Positions 22,668 to 31,298 of a DNA stretch of 36,196 bases are shown here, one piece after another. The translations under genes were made by a program, and so were the position numbers. This DNA comes from Proteobacteria bacterium UBA664 (GTDB lineage: Bacteria > Pseudomonadota > Gammaproteobacteria > UBA7966). The stretch covers positions 1 to 36,196 of the forward strand of contig DBNU01000097.1 of NCBI GenBank assembly GCA_002299125.1. Direction: 5' to 3'. Each line of letters starts with the position of its first letter. Position 1 is the first letter of the stretch. A model generated the notes under the pieces. The model searched no databases, was not told the DNA's origin, and saw only the letters and a list, made by a program, of their open reading frames with translations.

Positions 22668-24760
22668 GTGCGGCAAGCATAGTCTCTCGTATCCCCGCGG
22701 TCTTCAGTCAGGGTGTCGGGGCACCGCTTGTGGTGTTGGGCATCCTCGGGATGATGATCCTGCCACTGCCCACGCTCCTGCTCGATCTACTGTTCACCTT
22801 CAATATTTCCTTATCGCTAGTGGTGCTTCTGGCAGTGGTCTATAGCCGCAAGCCGCTCGACTTGAGTGTCTTCCCGACACTGCTGCTGATCGTGACCTTG
22901 CTGCGTCTGTCGCTCAACGTCGCCTCGACACGCGTGGTCCTGTTGCATGGGCATGAGGGAGGCGCAGCGGCTGGGCACGTCATCGAGGCCTTCGGATCAT
23001 TTGTGGTCGGGGGAAACTATGCGGTCGGCTTCGCTGTTTTCATCATCCTGATCATCATCAACTTCATCGTGATCACCAAAGGGGCCGGGCGGGTATCCGA
23101 AGTTAGCGCGCGCTTCACGCTTGATGCGATGCCTGGCAAGCAGATGGCCATTGATGCGGATCTGAATTCCGGCATCATCAATCAGGACGAGGCACGGCAC
23201 CGAAGGCTAGAGGTCGCCCAAGAGGCGGACTTCCATGGATCCATGGATGGTGCCAGCAAGTTCGTGCGCGGCGATGCCGTAGCAGGCATCCTCATTCTGA
23301 TTGTGAATCTACTCGGTGGTCTCGCAATCGGGATGCTCGAGTATCAGATGCCTTTCGCAGAGGCATTCAAGGTATACGGACTGCTGACGATCGGTGATGG
23401 ACTCGTGGCGCAGGTGCCAGGTCTTCTGCTCGCTACGGCAGCAGCGATCATGGTTACGCGGGTCTCCAGTTCGTCTGACATGAGCGAACAGATCGCGAGT
23501 CAGCTTGTTCAGGCGCCCAGGACCCTCGTGGTCGCAGCGGCAGTACTGATCCTTATCGGTGTCATCCCTGGTATGCCCAACAGTGCCTTCCTCGGCATGG
23601 GGGCGCTTTGTGCACTTGGGGCCTGGTGGCAGGCACGTGGTTTTGCTGGTGCGAGCGAAGCAGATGAGGTGGAAGCAGCCATTGCCCCGGCAACAGCAGA
23701 GGCGCGTGAACTCGGCTGGGATGACGTGCAGCCAGTGGATGCCGTGAGCCTCGAAGTGGGCTTTCGGCTCATTCCCATGGTCGACCGAGCCCAGGGTGGT
23801 CAGTTGCTTGGGCGTTTGAAAGGAGTGCGGCGTAAGTTGTCGCAGGAACTCGGCTTCCTGCTCCCCTCTGTGCACATCAAGGACAATCTCGACTTGCAGC
23901 CTAATGCGTATCGCATCGCGCTCAAGGGCGTAACTGTCGCCGAGGCAGAGATTCATCCCGATAGGGATCTCGCCATCAACCCAGGCCAGGTCTATGGGCA
24001 GTTGCAAGGTCTGCCTGGGCGTGACCCGGTATTCGACCTCGATGCCACCTGGATCGAATCCGCCCTGCGTGAGGAGGCGCAGGCCTACGGCTTCACCGTG
24101 GTCGATGCCTCGACGGTAGTGGCCACCCATCTATCCCAGATGTTGCAGAACCATGCGCACGAGCTTCTCGGCCATGACGAGGTGCAGCAGATCCTCAATC
24201 GGCTCTCCCAATCCAGCCCTCGTCTGGTCGAGGATCTTGTGCCAAAGGTCGTTCCGCTGGGGACCATCGTACATGTCCTGCAGGGTTTGTTACGTGAGCG
24301 CATTCCCGTGCGCGACATACGCACGGTCCTCGAGGCGCTCGCGGCTTGTGCGGTGAGGACGCAGGACCCATCGGTCCTGCTGGCGGCAACACGCACAGCG
24401 CTTGGTCGGCTGATAGTGCAACAGATCAACGGAATGGCGCCTGAGCTTCCGGTCATCACCCTCGAGCCCATGTTGGAACAGATGTTGCTGCAAGCTGCTC
24501 AGGTCAGTGGTGCTGATGGAAATCTGACGGTCGATCCAGCCCTCGCCAATCGGCTGCTTCGCGCTGTCAGGGAGACGGCCGAGGAACAGGAAGCGGCCGG
24601 TAATCCAGTCGTGCTGCTGGTTCCGGATGCGATCCGCGAACCGATCTCCCGTTTCCTGCGGCCGGCACACAGCGGTTTGCACGTGCTTGCCTACGGGGAG
24701 CTCCCGGATAACAAGCGCTTGCGCATCGTGGCAAGCGTAGACGCCGCGGAAAGCGCATGA
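22664..24760 (+). CDS. flhA: Flagellar export gate protein FlhA
   Basis: FlhA forms the nonameric ring of the export gate; its membrane part conducts protons and its cytoplasmic part receives chaperone-substrate complexes and FliJ. The 698-residue product is full length. About eight membrane helices fill residues 15-310, with the conserved segment between helices reading GAGRVSEVSARFTLDAMPGK (FHIPEP signature) and QMAIDADLNSG. The cytoplasmic domain includes LEVGFRLIPMVD, LGFLLPSVHIKDN and a C-terminal VLAYGELP. The ATG overlaps the flhB stop by four bases. Confidence 0.97.
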   Translation: MSAASIVSRIPAVFSQGVGAPLVVLGILGMMILPLPTLLLDLLFTFNISLSLVVLLAVVYSRKPLDLSVFPTLLLIVTLLRLSLNVASTRVVLLHGHEGGAAAGHVIEAFGSFVVGGNYAVGFAVFIILIIINFIVITKGAGRVSEVSARFTLDAMPGKQMAIDADLNSGIINQDEARHRRLEVAQEADFHGSMDGASKFVRGDAVAGILILIVNLLGGLAIGMLEYQMPFAEAFKVYGLLTIGDGLVAQVPGLLLATAAAIMVTRVSSSSDMSEQIASQLVQAPRTLVVAAAVLILIGVIPGMPNSAFLGMGALCALGAWWQARGFAGASEADEVEAAIAPATAEARELGWDDVQPVDAVSLEVGFRLIPMVDRAQGGQLLGRLKGVRRKLSQELGFLLPSVHIKDNLDLQPNAYRIALKGVTVAEAEIHPDRDLAINPGQVYGQLQGLPGRDPVFDLDATWIESALREEAQAYGFTVVDASTVVATHLSQMLQNHAHELLGHDEVQQILNRLSQSSPRLVEDLVPKVVPLGTIVHVLQGLLRERIPVRDIRTVLEALAACAVRTQDPSVLLAATRTALGRLIVQQINGMAPELPVITLEPMLEQMLLQAAQVSGADGNLTVDPALANRLLRAVRETAEEQEAAGNPVVLLVPDAIREPISRFLRPAHSGLHVLAYGELPDNKRLRIVASVDAAESA

Positions 24761-24831
24761 AGCGGCTCGGATGAGCAGCGATCGGTGAATCCGGGGCGTT
24801 CAGCATCAAGGTTAAAGAGGAGAGCAGGGCG

Positions 24832-26262
24832 ATGAAGGTGCGACGCTATTTCGCCAACGATATGCGAACCGCGCTGGCCATGGTCCGTGAACAGCAGGGG
24901 CCGGATGTCATCATTCTCTCGAATCGACGGGTTGATGGCGGTGTTGAAATACTGACGTCCGCCGGTGCGTCCTCAGGCGCCGGAGAAGCTCCCGCAGTCG
25001 TAGCAGTGGCCGGACCGGCCCGTGCTCTGCAGGCTGACCCGCCAGGCCAAGCGTCTGGCCTCGTGAGTCAGCGGTCGCCAGTGCCGATCTTCAGTGATGA
25101 CGAGTTCTCGGTCGATCCACCGGTGAATATCCGGTCGAACGTACGCCATGCTGCAGAGCCGTCACAAATGCCACACGATGAAGATCCGCGCCCAGGCGCT
25201 CGCCCGCCAGTCCCGGAGGTCAACCTGACTGCCGTTGCACCTGGCCAGTCGGACATCTCGCGGGAACGTCCGGCAGCCTCAGCGCCGCGAAGCCATCGGA
25301 TGGCCGAGGCCTCCCCGGCAGCGCGCGCAGAGCTGTGGACGGATCGCCGACTGGTGGAGGACATGCGCGGAGAGCTTACGCGCATGCGCCGCCTCATCGA
25401 GGAGGAGTTGCCCGGACTCGCCTGGGCCAGTCTCGGTACGCACAACCCCCTCATGGCGCGGCTGCTGCGGCGATGCGTTGCCGCCGGCCTTTCCCCGCGA
25501 CTTTCGCGCGATCTCGTTCGTGAACTTGCCGAAACGAGAGAGACCGAAGCGTGGCTTGAATGCCTTGCACGGCTTGGGATGCGCCTGAGATTGCTCGGGG
25601 ATCGACTCGCGCGAGGGGGAGGCTGGCACGTTCTGCTGGGCCCTACCGGGGTCGGTAAGACCACCCTGGCCGTCAAGCTCGCTGCGCGCGAGGTGCTGGC
25701 TGGACGCGGCCACCACCTGCACCTCGTCGGGCTGGACCATCGCAGGGTCGGCGCCCCTGAGCAACTGCGTGCCTATGCGCGCGTTCTCGGTCTCACGGTA
25801 CACGAGCCAACAGGGACCGAGGAATTGCTCGCTCTGGCGGAGAAGCTGAGCCCGGACGACCGGGTGATTGTGGACACGGCAGGTGTTGTGCCGGGTATGC
25901 CTCAGCCGCCCTGGCTCGCAGCACTCGTCGAAGAGGGGCACAGTTGCCTGCGGCACTGGGTACTGCCTGCGCCAAGTGAGCGACGGGTGCTGGAGCGTAT
26001 GGCAGCTACGGCACGGGATTGGGGCGTAGAGGCCTGCAGTCTCACACGGCTTGATGAATGTGCCTCACCCGGCCCCGCACTTTCTGTCATTGCCGAGGCG
26101 CAGATCGCTCTGGCCTATCTGGGAACCGGCCCGAACATTCCTGACGATCTGGCAGTGGCGAGAGCCGATGCACTGCTCGCTGATCTGGCGGCCGCTACGG
26201 ATCGCGCAGCCGGTGAAGAACTGGATCTGGAGGTTGAGAGCTATGCTCGCGCCCTCCGTTGA
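24832..26262 (+). CDS. flhF: Flagellar placement GTPase FlhF
   Basis: FlhF is an SRP-type GTPase that marks the pole for flagellar assembly. The 476-residue product has the N-terminal B domain start (MKVRRYFANDMRTALAMVRE, QQGPDVIILSNRRVDGGVEI cut here to PDVIILSNR), a long Pro/Ala-rich linker (about 45-165), a helical N domain (165-260) and the G domain: G1 GPTGVGKTTLA (270-280), LDHRRVGAPEQL (301-312), G3 DTAG (348-351) and G4 TRLDE (405-409). Departures from common FlhF are the segment after DTAG (VVPGMPQ, without the usual Asp) and GTGPNIPDDL where GQxVPED is usual. AAAGAGGAG precedes the ATG. Confidence 0.93.
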   Translation: MKVRRYFANDMRTALAMVREQQGPDVIILSNRRVDGGVEILTSAGASSGAGEAPAVVAVAGPARALQADPPGQASGLVSQRSPVPIFSDDEFSVDPPVNIRSNVRHAAEPSQMPHDEDPRPGARPPVPEVNLTAVAPGQSDISRERPAASAPRSHRMAEASPAARAELWTDRRLVEDMRGELTRMRRLIEEELPGLAWASLGTHNPLMARLLRRCVAAGLSPRLSRDLVRELAETRETEAWLECLARLGMRLRLLGDRLARGGGWHVLLGPTGVGKTTLAVKLAAREVLAGRGHHLHLVGLDHRRVGAPEQLRAYARVLGLTVHEPTGTEELLALAEKLSPDDRVIVDTAGVVPGMPQPPWLAALVEEGHSCLRHWVLPAPSERRVLERMAATARDWGVEACSLTRLDECASPGPALSVIAEAQIALAYLGTGPNIPDDLAVARADALLADLAAATDRAAGEELDLEVESYARALR

Positions 26263-27136
26263 TGCCATGGATCACCCGGTGGAAGCCTCAACCCCAACCT
26301 GGCTCAACGGCACACCATCAGTGCGGGTCATCGCCGTGACGAGTGGCAAAGGGGGGGTAGGGAAGTCCACCGTAGCCATCAACCTGGCAATTGCCCTTGC
26401 CAAGCGCCACAAGCGCGTGCTGTTGATGGATGCGGATCTCGGGCTGGCGAACGTCGACGTGATGCTCGGATTGCGAACGAGCAGGACGATCGCAGACGTC
26501 CTTGCAGGTAGCTGCACGCTGCCAGAGATTCTGTTGGAGGGACCGGCCGGGATACAGATCGCTCCAGCAGCATCCGGGATCAGACGAATGGCGGAGCTCC
26601 CGCGCTCCGAACAGGCTGGGATCGTTCATGCCTTCAGCGATGTTGCCCAGGATGTGGACTGGCTGGTGGTGGACACCCCAGCCGGGATCGCCGAGGCCGG
26701 TCTGGGCTTCGCCGCTGCGGCGCAGGAACAACTTGTGGTGGTACGCAACGAACCCGCCTCGATTGCGGACGCCTATGCCGTCATCAAGGTGTTGCACCAG
26801 GAGTACGGCCGAAGGCGCTTCCGCATACTGGTGAACATGGTGCGTCATCCGCAGGAAGGCTTGGCACTTTACGAGAAGCTGCTGAGCGTCACCGAGCGGT
26901 TTCTGCAGGTGTCATTGGATCTGGTGGGTACGATTCCTGATGACCCGACAGTCAGGCAGTCCATCCAGCGCTGCCGGGCAGTCGTGGACATGAATCCGGG
27001 CAGCGATGCCGGTCAGGCATTCAAGAAGCTGGCTGAGCGTGCCGACAAATGGCCAGGGGCTGAGAGTGCGGGTGCCGGCCTCGAATTCTTTGTCGAAAGG
27101 CTGGTGGGACGCACGCCGAAGGAAGGGCGGGCCTGA
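26243..27136 (+). CDS. flhG: Flagellar number regulator FlhG/FleN
   Basis: FlhG (FleN in Pseudomonas) is a MinD-like ATPase that limits flagellar number, stimulates FlhF GTPase and restrains FleQ. The product is 297 residues from the ATG at 26243, chosen because GGAGG sits about 10 bases upstream; it overlaps the end of flhF by 20 bases. The ATG at 26267 is a possible shorter start. Motifs are the deviant Walker A SGKGGVGKS (34-42), LLMDADLGLANVDVMLGL, VDTPAGI, and the FleN-type C-terminus LEFFVERLV. The in-frame extension upstream of 26243 lies inside flhF and is Trp/Arg-rich, so it was discarded. Confidence 0.94.
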   Translation: MLAPSVDAMDHPVEASTPTWLNGTPSVRVIAVTSGKGGVGKSTVAINLAIALAKRHKRVLLMDADLGLANVDVMLGLRTSRTIADVLAGSCTLPEILLEGPAGIQIAPAASGIRRMAELPRSEQAGIVHAFSDVAQDVDWLVVDTPAGIAEAGLGFAAAAQEQLVVVRNEPASIADAYAVIKVLHQEYGRRRFRILVNMVRHPQEGLALYEKLLSVTERFLQVSLDLVGTIPDDPTVRQSIQRCRAVVDMNPGSDAGQAFKKLAERADKWPGAESAGAGLEFFVERLVGRTPKEGRA

Positions 27137-27138
27137 AT

Positions 27139-27888
27139 ATGACGGATCTCGCTGTGTACTCAAATGCCGTGGCAGACAGCGCGGCAGACCTCAAAGCCGC
27201 GCAGAGTCGGCTGGTGATGCAGCATGCGTCGCTGGTCAAACGGATTGCATACCACCTGATGGCGCGACTCCCGCCCAGCGTGCAGGTCGACGACCTGATT
27301 CAGGCCGGGATGATCGGGCTGCTCGAAGCATCGAAAAGCTACGACGCCAGTCAGGGGGCAACCTTCGAGACTTACGCAGGAATTCGCATTCGCGGTGCCA
27401 TGCTGGATGAGATCAGGCGCGGGGATTGGGCACCTCGATCACTACACCGCAAGGTGCGCGAGGTTGCGGAGGCAGTACGGCTAATCGAGGCCCGCGAGGG
27501 CCGAGATGCACGCGGTGCAGAGGTGGCTGAGCATCTGGGGATCTCACTCGACGAATATCATGATCTCCTCCTCGCATCCGTCAATCATCGCATCTTCAGC
27601 ATTGATGAACTCCCATCTCCCGCCGATATCACGCGCGGGACCGCAGACGGTATCCCGGCACCCCATGAGGTTGCCGAGAATGAGGATTTCCGCAAGGCGC
27701 TCGAGCGCGCCATCGCCTCCCTGCCGGAGCGCGAGCGTCTGGTCATGGCCCTCTACTACAAGGACGAGCTCAACCTGCGCGAGACCGGTGCCGTACTCGG
27801 CGTCAGTGAGTCGCGCGTATGTCAGATTCACGGTGCCGCACTCATACGCCTGAAGGCGCGTCTGTCGGACTGGACCAAGCCGGAATAG
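27139..27888 (+). CDS. fliA: Flagellar sigma factor FliA (sigma-28)
   Basis: FliA transcribes the late genes (flagellin, some chemotaxis genes). In the 249-residue product region 2 is clear (LVKRIAYHLMARLPPSVQVDDLIQAGMIGLLEA, shown by VDDLIQAGMIGL; FETYAGIRIRGAMLDEIR, RGDWAPRS), region 3 follows, and region 4 has LPERERLVMALYYKDELNLRE and a helix-turn-helix (LGVSESRVCQIHGAALIRLK). It starts 2 bases after the flhG stop. The order flhF-flhG-fliA-cheY is the polar-flagellum arrangement. Confidence 0.96.
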   Translation: MTDLAVYSNAVADSAADLKAAQSRLVMQHASLVKRIAYHLMARLPPSVQVDDLIQAGMIGLLEASKSYDASQGATFETYAGIRIRGAMLDEIRRGDWAPRSLHRKVREVAEAVRLIEAREGRDARGAEVAEHLGISLDEYHDLLLASVNHRIFSIDELPSPADITRGTADGIPAPHEVAENEDFRKALERAIASLPERERLVMALYYKDELNLRETGAVLGVSESRVCQIHGAALIRLKARLSDWTKPE

Positions 27889-27946
27889 GTGGGCAAGCGC
27901 GGGTGCTGAAATCAGCGACCCAAGGCTTCAAGGATAGGGATTGTCG

Positions 27947-28345
27947 ATGAGCGCAGATAAAAGCATAAAGATACTGGTGGTGGATGATTTTTCCACCATG
28001 CGCAGAATCATCAAGAATCTGCTGCGGGATCTCGGCTACACAAATACCCACGAGGCAGACGATGGCATGACTGCGCTGCCCATGTTGCAGACGGGTACGT
28101 ACGATTTCCTGGTCACCGACTGGAATATGCCGGGTATGCAGGGGATCGATCTTCTCAAGGCAGTGCGTGCCGATCCAAAACTATTGACCCTCCCAGTGCT
28201 GATGGTGACGGCGGAATCCAAGCGGGATCAGATTGTCGAGGCAGCTCAGGCGGGGGTTAATGGCTACATCGTGAAGCCATTTACGGCCCAGACGTTGAAG
28301 GAGAAGATTGACAAGATCTTCGAGCGCATCGCGGCGACGGCATGA
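27947..28345 (+). CDS. cheY: Chemotaxis response regulator CheY
   Basis: CheY carries phosphate from CheA to FliM to change motor direction. The 132-residue single receiver domain has Asp13-Asp14, phosphoacceptor Asp58 (TDWNMPG), Thr88 (MVTAE) and Lys110 (VKPF), all intact. The ATG at 27947 is preferred, with AAGGATAGGGA upstream; an in-frame TTG at 27941 would add two residues. A small GCTGA-AA-TCAGC inverted repeat (near 27905-27916) lies in the 58-base gap after fliA. The stop overlaps the cheZ start. Confidence 0.96.
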   Translation: MSADKSIKILVVDDFSTMRRIIKNLLRDLGYTNTHEADDGMTALPMLQTGTYDFLVTDWNMPGMQGIDLLKAVRADPKLLTLPVLMVTAESKRDQIVEAAQAGVNGYIVKPFTAQTLKEKIDKIFERIAATA

Positions 28346-29112
28346 TGATCGCAGATCCATCGGTGGTAGGCGATACCATGCCAACGCACGCGGAAGATCA
28401 TCGGCTCGGACTCGCGCGGGCGCTCGTGCGGAGCCTGGAGCAGGGCGACGGGCAAAGCGCCGATGAATTCATGCGTGACTTGCTCGGAGAGCATGAGCGC
28501 AGCCTTTTCAATGAAGTCGGCCGACTCACCCGACAGTTACATGATTCCCTCATGGCCGTCGAGTTCGATGGCAGGATCCATGACCTCGCTGAGAATGCGA
28601 TTCCCGATGCACATCAGCGTCTTGCCTTTGTCGTTGAGAAGACTGAGGAGGCTGCAAACCGCACGCTCTCGGCGGTTGAGGAATTGCTCCCGGTTGCGAC
28701 GCGGATTGGTGAAGATGCATCCCGTCTGATCGAGGACTGGTCGCGCTTCCGGCGTCGCGAGCTGTCCGTCGAAGAATTCCGCGCTCTGCTCGACACTGAG
28801 TTGGAGTTCTTGACACGTATGCAGTCCTCTGCACACGAGATGCATCGGCGTCTCTCCGATGTGCTCATCGCACAGGATTATCAGGATCTGACTGGACAAG
28901 TGATTCGCCGTGTCATGCAGCTGGTATCCGAGGTACAGGACAGCCTCGTCAATATGATCCGGCTCACTGGCGGCCAGCGATCGGCAGCCTCTTCGCGGAA
29001 TGGCACGGGTACGCATGCCGAGGGGCCGCAGGTTGGGATTGCTGCGGCTGGCGCCAATGTCGTCAATGGGCAGGACGAGGTCGACGATCTGCTCTCCAGC
29101 TTGGGCTTCTGA
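28342..29112 (+). CDS. cheZ: Chemotaxis phosphatase CheZ
   Basis: CheZ removes phosphate from CheY-P. The 256-residue product is a long helical hairpin with the catalytic stretch LIAQDYQDLTGQVIRR; Asp182 and Gln186 in DLTGQ correspond to the E. coli catalytic Asp143/Gln147. The extreme C-terminus DEVDDLLSSLGF is the classic CheY-binding helix, after a disordered linker. Two tandem ATGs (28342 and 28345) overlap the cheY stop; a later ATG at 28378 is also possible since the first dozen residues are not conserved. Confidence 0.95.
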   Translation: MMIADPSVVGDTMPTHAEDHRLGLARALVRSLEQGDGQSADEFMRDLLGEHERSLFNEVGRLTRQLHDSLMAVEFDGRIHDLAENAIPDAHQRLAFVVEKTEEAANRTLSAVEELLPVATRIGEDASRLIEDWSRFRRRELSVEEFRALLDTELEFLTRMQSSAHEMHRRLSDVLIAQDYQDLTGQVIRRVMQLVSEVQDSLVNMIRLTGGQRSAASSRNGTGTHAEGPQVGIAAAGANVVNGQDEVDDLLSSLGF

Positions 29113-29120
29113 GGTGTCCA

Positions 29121-31226
29121 ATGGCCGTAGATACCAGTGACGAGATCGTCCAAGACTTCCTCGTCGAGGCAGGCGAGATCCTTGAGCAGCTCGGGGGGCA
29201 ACTGGTCGACCTGGAGCAGCAGCCCGATGACAGAGACCTCCTCAACGGGATCTTCCGTGGTTTTCACACGATCAAGGGCGGCGCCGGGTTCCTTGCCCTG
29301 CATGCCCTCGTCGAGGTAAGCCACAAGGCCGAGGACGTATTCGACCTGTTACGGCAGGGCGAGCGACAGGTCGATGCCACGCTGATGGACGTGATGCTCC
29401 GCGTGCTCGACGTTCTGAACGACATGTTCGGACAGTTGCGCAGTGGCGAGGATCCCTCGCCTGCTCCTACCGAGCTCCTCGAGGCGCTGATCGCAATCCG
29501 TTCGGGTGACTTGGTTGCGGCCTTACATGTGCTCGAGAGTGCCGAGGCGCCCGTCGAATCGGTCGCAGAGGAACAGGAGCAGTCCGCTGTCCTTGCAGCG
29601 GCCGATTCAGCGGAGCAGCCTCCTCTGAGCACCCCGCCCGAGCATGCCTCTGCTGCAAGTGATGAGATGACCGAGGAGGAGTTCGAAGTCCTGCTCGACA
29701 AACTGCATGGTAGCGCTCCCGTTGCAGGTCACCCGTCGTCGGCGTCGATTCCGCTGGATGCAGCGGGAGTCAATTCAGCTCAGAGTTCCGTAGCTCGACC
29801 CAATGACTCGGGCGACATCACGGAGCAGGAATTCGAGGCGCTGCTCGATCAGTTGCAGGGCGCTCGGGCTGCCGTGGCGCCCGCGGCCCCCTCGGCGTCT
29901 GCTTCGACTGAAGGCGGGTGCCGTGAGCCACCGGTCACAGCGTCAGTCCCGCCACCCGTGAGTGCCCTGAAGGCCACGGATTCGCGAGTCAATGCAGCGC
30001 GACGCGCTCGGGCAGAGTCGGGTGAGACGGAAGACGGACATGGTGGCAAGGCGAGTTCTGCGGACAGCACGGTCCGTGTCGAGACGGCCGTCCTCGACCA
30101 GATAATGAACATGGTCGGTGAGCTTGTGCTGCTCCGTAATCGGCTCTCCACGCTCGAGGTGGGCATCGGCAACGAGGAGATGACCAAGACGGTCCAGGCC
30201 CTCGATGTGGTGACGAGTGATCTGCAGATGGCTGCGATGAAGACCCGCATGCAGCCCATCAAGAAGCTCTTCGGCCGCTTCCCCCGCGTGGTACGCGATG
30301 TCATGCGGTCGCTGAAAAAGGAAGTGGATCTGATCCTCGAGGGGGAAGACACCGATCTCGACAAGAACCTCGTCGAGGCGCTTGCGGATCCCCTGGTCCA
30401 TCTGGTGCGCAATGCCATGGATCACGGCATTGAGCTGCCCGAGGTGCGGCAGGCGGCCGGTAAGCCGGCGCGCGGGACGCTGCGCCTTGCTGCTGAGCAG
30501 GCCGGAGATCACATTTTGCTCACCATCCATGACGATGGTGCCGGTATGGATCCCGATGTGCTTCGGCGCAAGGCGGTGGAAAAGGGCCTCATGGATGAGG
30601 ACATGGCTAGTCGTCTGAGCCCTCAGGAGTGCTTTTCCCTCATTTTCCATGCCGGCTTCAGCACCAAGGCGGAGGTCTCGGATATCTCCGGCCGTGGCGT
30701 CGGCATGGATGTGGTCAAGACTCGGATCGCGCAGTTGAACGGCCAGATCGAGATCCTGTCAGAGAAGGGGAAGGGGACTACCATCCTCATCAAGCTGCCG
30801 CTCACTCTGGCCATCATGCCGGTACTCATGGTGATGCTTGGCAGGCAGATTTTTGCCCTCCCGTTGGTGAACGTGAACGAAATAATCGATTACGACATCG
30901 AGCGCACCAACAGAGTGGACGGGCGCGAGGTCATGGTCATTCGCGGCAAGGCTTTGCCCCTATTTTATCTGTCCAACTGGCTGGTTCGTTCCCACACTGC
31001 CGCTCCTGCTTCCAGTGCGCATGTGGTCGTCGTGTCCGTCGGCACGCAGCGCTATGGATTGCTCGTGGACCAGCTTATCGGGCAGGAGGAAGTGGTGATC
31101 AAGCCGCTCGGGGCGCTACTCCAGGGAACCCGAGGCCTGTCGGGGGCAACGATTACCGGGGATGGCCGCATCGCGCTCATTCTCGATCTGCCTGGTCTGG
31201 TCCTGCGCTATGGACGCCGTTCCTGA
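29121..31226 (+). CDS. cheA: Chemotaxis histidine kinase CheA
   Basis: CheA phosphorylates CheY and CheB under receptor control. The 701-residue product has the P1 phosphotransfer domain with GFHTIKGGAGFL (His49); a long Ala/Ser/Pro-rich linker (about 140-315) instead of a recognisable P2 domain; P3 dimerisation (VLDQIMNMVGELVLLRNRL); P4 ATP-binding with the N box HLVRNAMDHGIE, G1 DDGAGMD and G2 GRGVGMDVV; and a P5 CheW-like domain (about 560-701). The linker holds two near-copies of an acidic helix, MTEEEFEVLLDKLHG (183-197) and ITEQEFEALLDQLQG (233-247), exactly 50 residues apart. These resemble the CheY-binding ends of FliM and CheZ. Confidence 0.96.
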   Translation: MAVDTSDEIVQDFLVEAGEILEQLGGQLVDLEQQPDDRDLLNGIFRGFHTIKGGAGFLALHALVEVSHKAEDVFDLLRQGERQVDATLMDVMLRVLDVLNDMFGQLRSGEDPSPAPTELLEALIAIRSGDLVAALHVLESAEAPVESVAEEQEQSAVLAAADSAEQPPLSTPPEHASAASDEMTEEEFEVLLDKLHGSAPVAGHPSSASIPLDAAGVNSAQSSVARPNDSGDITEQEFEALLDQLQGARAAVAPAAPSASASTEGGCREPPVTASVPPPVSALKATDSRVNAARRARAESGETEDGHGGKASSADSTVRVETAVLDQIMNMVGELVLLRNRLSTLEVGIGNEEMTKTVQALDVVTSDLQMAAMKTRMQPIKKLFGRFPRVVRDVMRSLKKEVDLILEGEDTDLDKNLVEALADPLVHLVRNAMDHGIELPEVRQAAGKPARGTLRLAAEQAGDHILLTIHDDGAGMDPDVLRRKAVEKGLMDEDMASRLSPQECFSLIFHAGFSTKAEVSDISGRGVGMDVVKTRIAQLNGQIEILSEKGKGTTILIKLPLTLAIMPVLMVMLGRQIFALPLVNVNEIIDYDIERTNRVDGREVMVIRGKALPLFYLSNWLVRSHTAAPASSAHVVVVSVGTQRYGLLVDQLIGQEEVVIKPLGALLQGTRGLSGATITGDGRIALILDLPGLVLRYGRRS

Positions 31227-31298
31227 TCGGCTGCGGTCTGCGGACCGCAATTGTTCCGCCCAGGTCCGAACCGGCCGTCTTTGTGATTCGGGGGCGTC

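Noticed and set aside
23309..24130. 273-codon open frame on the minus strand opposite flhA
   Set aside because: His/Cys/Arg-rich shadow frame of flhA with no family pattern.
24794..24810. GG-N10-GC pattern before flhF
   Set aside because: The -12 region is GGGC, without the TT of the consensus.
27905..27916. GCTGA-AA-TCAGC inverted repeat before cheY as an operator or terminator
   Set aside because: Short, with a 2-base centre and no U-run; repeats of this size occur by chance.
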